From NCBI RefSeq assembly GCF_003287275.1, contig NZ_QEVW01000026.1:62001-126000 (forward strand): 64,000 nt of DNA, given 5' to 3'. The notes beneath the pieces are model-generated. The model was not told the origin of the DNA and ran no database searches. It worked only from the letters and a program-made list of their open reading frames with translations. Positions 59,994-64,000 of this stretch are shown piece after piece (within the stretch, counting starts at the first letter, position 1; every line of letters begins with the position of its first letter). Origin of the DNA: Paenibacillus taichungensis (GTDB lineage Bacteria; Bacillota; Bacilli; Paenibacillales; Paenibacillaceae). A program made the position numbers and the translations under genes.

Positions 59994-62900
59994 TCAATGC
60001 TGCAATTGTGCAAGGATTTGCGGGTCCTTAATTTTCTTGTCTTCAGCCAATAACATCACTTTCGCTAAAATCTCAGCCGTTCTTGGATCTTCATCGAGGA
60101 ATGGCAAGAAGATTCTGCCCCGGTGCTGACTATGCACAGGTACGATATGAAGCGCGCCCGTCGCCTGTTTGAACACATTACCGCTGCCAAGATGAACGGC
60201 ATACTCGCCCAGTTCACCATCAATTCGAGCGTAATTTCCATCGAGTCGTACGTTATCGACCTTCAACAGACGCAGTGACTCATTCACAATCACATGACGC
60301 ATCTCAATCGTGGTCAAGCTGGCTTCCGGATCTACTCCGCCAACATGCGCAACGCTAACCACCAAATCAATGTCACGCATGACTTCCGAGAAGAAGACCG
60401 GCGGTACATCCTTCAACGCAACAGGTTTGTAAGTTCTCCGATCATAGAACTGCACCGTCTCCAGGGTAGGCGCTTCTGTATCTGCGGGTGAGAACCAGTC
60501 TGCCATGGCATAGAGATTGGCAATCAGATTATGCTCATAGCTTACCTTTTGCAGTCCTTCCTCATAGCTGACGGTCCATTGACGTCCTTTAAGCAGAGCA
60601 ACTGCTTTTTTCGGCTGAATCTGATAACCTGCATACCGACGGGATACCGTTCCATTAGCCAGCTCATCCTCATTCGGAAGATAGAGTTCACGGAACACCT
60701 GCTTGAATAGCTGACGTTCCTGATGGTTGAACAGATCCCGTTGGAATTCACTCCAGCTACCACTCTGGAACAGATGCAATGGATGTGCAATGAGCAGCCG
60801 ATCCTGTTCCGCCAATATTTGAATTGAGCTGTCTGATTTATCCGAAGCCGGAGTAACCAGCCCACCGGACGTTACATCGAAACGGCCCAGCTTGTCCTCT
60901 GCTAGGAACACAAGCGTGCGAACCAGTGGACGAAGAACCGGATTCTGCAACAGACTTGAAACTTCCTCTCTCGTAAATGAAGTTCCTGCCGTCATGGAAC
61001 GCTCCAATTCCTGTCTTGCCCGGCGATACTGATCAACCAAATCGGTCTTTAATTCCTTCAATTCGGCGATGTATCCATCTTTCTTGAACCGGGCAGGTAC
61101 AGACTTGAGTGTCTTCCCTTTGCTTACGATAAGCAGCTCCGGCTGCCCTTCTTCATCAATGACCAATTGGGCTGTCGTAGCCTCATCCAGTTCATGGGGC
61201 TCAAAATAGGATTTCATCTCATCCAGCTTGCGAGCTTCCATATCCCACATCAGCCGGGTAACATCGGCATACCCCGCATTACGGGCAAGGTTGCCCAGCG
61301 CTATTTGGGATACCAGACCCTCACTGGCTCGCCGCTGTGCGCCAAACTGTTTGCTCTGCATCAGAAACTTCTGAATGAAGTCGTACCGCTCACGCAGATC
61401 CTGTCCCCGTTCTTCTGCAAACGGAATCAGGCTGTAGGTCAACAAATGATCTTTATTGCGCTTATCTTCCACGGACTCACGCATGTCTTCTAGTTTTAGC
61501 TTCCCAAGTGCCGCATCCGCGAATAATTGTGATCTGCGGTGATTGGCTCCCCCGGAGATATATTTGGCACAATCGTACAACAGACCGAACCGCTCCTCAC
61601 CGACGGCCTCGTATGCCTCCTCGAACCAGGCGATATCAAATGCACCTTCGTTAAAGTCTTGAGGTGAGATTGGAGAATAATGCGCCACAATGGTTTCCTT
61701 TTCAGCAGTGAACCGTTCATTGATATGAGCATGGAAGTACCAGGCTGCACTGCGCAGTCCTTCCCATCCGAGATGCTTCGCAACAATCTCCATCCATTGC
61801 GGCGCGTACATTGCGGCTTCCAGGAGCTTCTTCTCCTGGATGGGATGCTTCGCCAGCAATTGTCCCAGCAACGCTTCGTCTTCTCCATCACGCGGATGGC
61901 AAACCTGAATCAGATGGCTGAACGTTTCTTTACGTGTGGTATTGTCACCGTAGCTGTAGATATATCCCCGGACAAAGGTATCCTGATCCATGGCAGCAAC
62001 GAGATGCACCCAATGCTCCAACCCTTCAATGCGTTCAAGCTTCATGGCCAGAGTACTTACTTCTGTTGAGAGCTCTCCTCGGGTTAGCTCAATCTCCAAA
62101 ATTCGTTCAACAACTGTTCTTCGCAGGTCTGCCAATACCGGTTTCTCTGTAATCCAGTCGGACCGGCTTGAGGTTAACTCCCGAATAAACTGGGCACGAG
62201 ACTCTCCCACAAGCAGCTGCTTGTAGACTTCCTGTGCATCAATGAAGTCCAATTCATAGGCACGCAGGTAATCGTTCAGAGTGAGGAAGGAGCCTTGGTT
62301 ACTGTCCTTATTTAATCGGTCGAATTGGATTAACGTCTGGAAATATCGCTTGAAACTGTTATCATCGTGTACTCGATCCCGCACAATATAGAACCATGGG
62401 CCGGACAAGACAGCGAGCATGCCAGCTTCCTTTTCCATTTGTTCCTCAGGCATCATTTTCATCAGCGCATACAATGTCCGCTCAGCGATTTCAAATGTGT
62501 CTGACTTATCGCTGTCCTCATAAACGGCCTCAATCAGCGTTTTCACCTGATCTGTGTAACGAAGCTCACTCACCAACTTTTTCATGTCCTGGATATACTG
62601 AACCGGATAGACGGCTTCGGCAAATTCCTTACGCCATCCTTCCAGCAGCCAGTGTTTCTCCAACTCACTATATTCATATATGGTGGAATAGTAACGGTAA
62701 TAACTATCCAGCTTCTTATTCAGATCCTCCAAACGGATCACAAACAAAATTTGCAGCAATTCTTTACTATCCAGACCACTCTTCTGAACATATTCTCCCC
62801 ATATGTTATGGAGTGGGAACTGCTCCAATAATGCTATATCTTGCCGCTGATCATAAGGAATGAAGACCATGGCACGCAATGTCGCACCTACAAGCAAGGT

Positions 62901-64000
62901 TTCTTTGTAACCGGCATAATATTCTGCCTCATATTCATGGTCTCTGTGCTCATGTAACAACGCATCCAAACCATCAAGAAACTGCTTCGCTTTTTCCAGG
63001 GAAAGGGTAAACATGTCCTTCGGCTTGAAGCCGCCGAGATCACGTTCTTCCTGAAGCAATGGATTTTCCCATGAAGGATCATACAAACCGAATCCATTAG
63101 CCGCCGTATACCTGCTGCTCTGCTCTGTAAGCTTGTCCAGCAGCTTCTGCTCCTTGGCTGTTGGTGTTTTGATTAACGCTATGATTGGCTGAATCTGCTC
63201 CTGCTGCTCCGTGCGTTGTGGATCTGCGGAGATCTCGGTCAACAGCTCCAGCGCACCCAATCGCTGAAGTTCAGTTTTGGATTGTACAAGTCGTTTCAGG
63301 GATACCATCAGCTGATCGGTTGGCTGAAGCAATAACACCTGAATGATCTTCTGACGCAAAGATCCTGTTTTCAGTTTGAGCAACGCCTCCATTTGCAGCA
63401 TCTCTTCGAGCGTCAGCGTCAACAGTTTGGCTTTGAGCAGAGCATTCTCACGGTTGTTCATGCTCTTATCCGACAGACTATCAAAAATAAACTGCCTTTG
63501 TACTTCGCTCTCGGGATGATGGACAAACTGGGACAACAATTCTCCTCGCAAATCCGGGCTTAGCTTGTCTTTGAGCGCAATGACCTCGCCAATCCATTCC
63601 GGGTCCATGTCATACGCAGCAAGGTACAGCATTTTTTTCACTACATCATCTGGATCAATCCGATATTGAACAAATTCAAGAACACCGGATGGTCCTCCTG
63701 CCCCTCCCTGCGGAATGTAGGCCAGCATTTGTTTAAACAGATCAAAGTCACGCCGACGCACGGCTTTATCTTCAAATACAGGCAGCGGCCAAACGTGAAC
63801 ACTGCGTTGATTCTCCCCATTTTCGAAGCTCCAGTTAAACATGTACATGGCATCATAATTCTCAATCACCCAATGCAGCAATTCCAGATCCTGAACTTCA
63901 AGATACTGACGTGCCATGTTTAAGCGCAGCCCTCTGTTCTGACTGTTAGCAAGTACGTATTGTGCAACAATCTGCTGATATACTTGCCCGTGATCCATGA
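59994..64000 (-). CDS. Very large DUF4132/MolR-type protein (start at or beyond window end)
   Basis: At least 1334 residues are visible. The ATG at 63998-63996 may be internal, since the window stops there. The protein is mostly helical, with HEAT-like repeats in its first part (NMARQYLEVQDLELLHWVIENY; KSKTELQRLGALELL). The C-terminus VHLGSGNVFKQATGALHIVP, then RGRIFLPFLDEDPRTAEILAKVMLLAED is the ending typical of DUF4132-family proteins related to Escherichia MolR/YehI. The function of this family is not known. It has its own terminator at 59883-59922. Confidence 0.8.
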   Translation of the reverse strand, partial: MDHGQVYQQIVAQYVLANSQNRGLRLNMARQYLEVQDLELLHWVIENYDAMYMFNWSFENGENQRSVHVWPLPVFEDKAVRRRDFDLFKQMLAYIPQGGAGGPSGVLEFVQYRIDPDDVVKKMLYLAAYDMDPEWIGEVIALKDKLSPDLRGELLSQFVHHPESEVQRQFIFDSLSDKSMNNRENALLKAKLLTLTLEEMLQMEALLKLKTGSLRQKIIQVLLLQPTDQLMVSLKRLVQSKTELQRLGALELLTEISADPQRTEQQEQIQPIIALIKTPTAKEQKLLDKLTEQSSRYTAANGFGLYDPSWENPLLQEERDLGGFKPKDMFTLSLEKAKQFLDGLDALLHEHRDHEYEAEYYAGYKETLLVGATLRAMVFIPYDQRQDIALLEQFPLHNIWGEYVQKSGLDSKELLQILFVIRLEDLNKKLDSYYRYYSTIYEYSELEKHWLLEGWRKEFAEAVYPVQYIQDMKKLVSELRYTDQVKTLIEAVYEDSDKSDTFEIAERTLYALMKMMPEEQMEKEAGMLAVLSGPWFYIVRDRVHDDNSFKRYFQTLIQFDRLNKDSNQGSFLTLNDYLRAYELDFIDAQEVYKQLLVGESRAQFIRELTSSRSDWITEKPVLADLRRTVVERILEIELTRGELSTEVSTLAMKLERIEGLEHWVHLVAAMDQDTFVRGYIYSYGDNTTRKETFSHLIQVCHPRDGEDEALLGQLLAKHPIQEKKLLEAAMYAPQWMEIVAKHLGWEGLRSAAWYFHAHINERFTAEKETIVAHYSPISPQDFNEGAFDIAWFEEAYEAVGEERFGLLYDCAKYISGGANHRRSQLFADAALGKLKLEDMRESVEDKRNKDHLLTYSLIPFAEERGQDLRERYDFIQKFLMQSKQFGAQRRASEGLVSQIALGNLARNAGYADVTRLMWDMEARKLDEMKSYFEPHELDEATTAQLVIDEEGQPELLIVSKGKTLKSVPARFKKDGYIAELKELKTDLVDQYRRARQELERSMTAGTSFTREEVSSLLQNPVLRPLVRTLVFLAEDKLGRFDVTSGGLVTPASDKSDSSIQILAEQDRLLIAHPLHLFQSGSWSEFQRDLFNHQERQLFKQVFRELYLPNEDELANGTVSRRYAGYQIQPKKAVALLKGRQWTVSYEEGLQKVSYEHNLIANLYAMADWFSPADTEAPTLETVQFYDRRTYKPVALKDVPPVFFSEVMRDIDLVVSVAHVGGVDPEASLTTIEMRHVIVNESLRLLKVDNVRLDGNYARIDGELGEYAVHLGSGNVFKQATGALHIVPVHSQHRGRIFLPFLDEDPRTAEILAKVMLLAEDKKIKDPQILAQLQH

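Overview
The window looks like chromosomal DNA of a Paenibacillus species or close relative (Bacillota). The support is strong GGAGG-type ribosome binding sites, hairpin-plus-T-run terminators, a secreted cyclodextrin glucanotransferase (CGTase) whose mature numbering matches the Bacillus/Paenibacillus enzymes, XpaC/TelA-type genes, and intergenic foldback repeats. I see no rRNA, tRNA or CRISPR array.

Layout. 1-480 is the end of an unknown protein. 680-16146 is a starch/cyclodextrin region: an intracellular neopullulanase/cyclomaltodextrinase, a secreted CGTase, a MalEFG-type importer without its own ATPase, and a divergent LacI-type regulator flanked by three copies of one operator. CGTase presumably makes cyclodextrins outside the cell, the importer takes them or maltodextrins up, and the neopullulanase opens them. 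CcpA-like sites (cre) lie in the CGTase and importer control regions. Inside this region, on the minus strand, sits an unrelated three-gene set (esterase, BtrH-like acyltransferase fused to a carrier protein, AMP-forming ligase) that looks like a small biosynthetic cluster.

16250-23596 holds a dehydrogenase/TetR pair with a palindromic operator, an oxalate decarboxylase, a DUF1275 membrane protein and an XpaC / binding-protein-VWA / TelA operon. 23946-35153 holds a Uma2 nuclease-like protein, a GH127-type arabinofuranosidase with divergent AraC regulator, acetyltransferases, a butanediol-type dehydrogenase with divergent LysR regulator, a chemoreceptor and an amino-acid permease. 35107-41178 includes a candidate leader peptide before an acetyltransferase, a 200-bp nested palindrome, a YwqG-like protein, a MarR/MFS pair sharing a 22-nt operator, and an AlaX-type editing protein. 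41626-45938 is a glycerol/dihydroxyacetone module (GldA, fused DhaK-DhaL, divergent PocR-AraC regulator). 46079-52928 carries an aldo-keto reductase, two LysR regulators, a threonine aldolase, a quinone-oxidoreductase-like enzyme, an orphan colicin-type immunity protein and a formate/nitrite-type channel.

53115-57840 looks acquired: a degenerate IS1182-like element with two frameshifts, then an AT-rich stretch with a decayed gene, a secreted toxin-like protein, a subtilisin-like protease whose signal peptide seems to begin at an ATA codon, and an unknown small protein. It is followed by a WXG100-headed protein (58180-59166), an acetyltransferase, and a very large DUF4132-type protein that reaches the window end.

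Several CDS starts were moved to an internal ATG better placed behind a Shine-Dalgarno sequence; these choices are given per entry. Family names come from reading motifs, not database searches.
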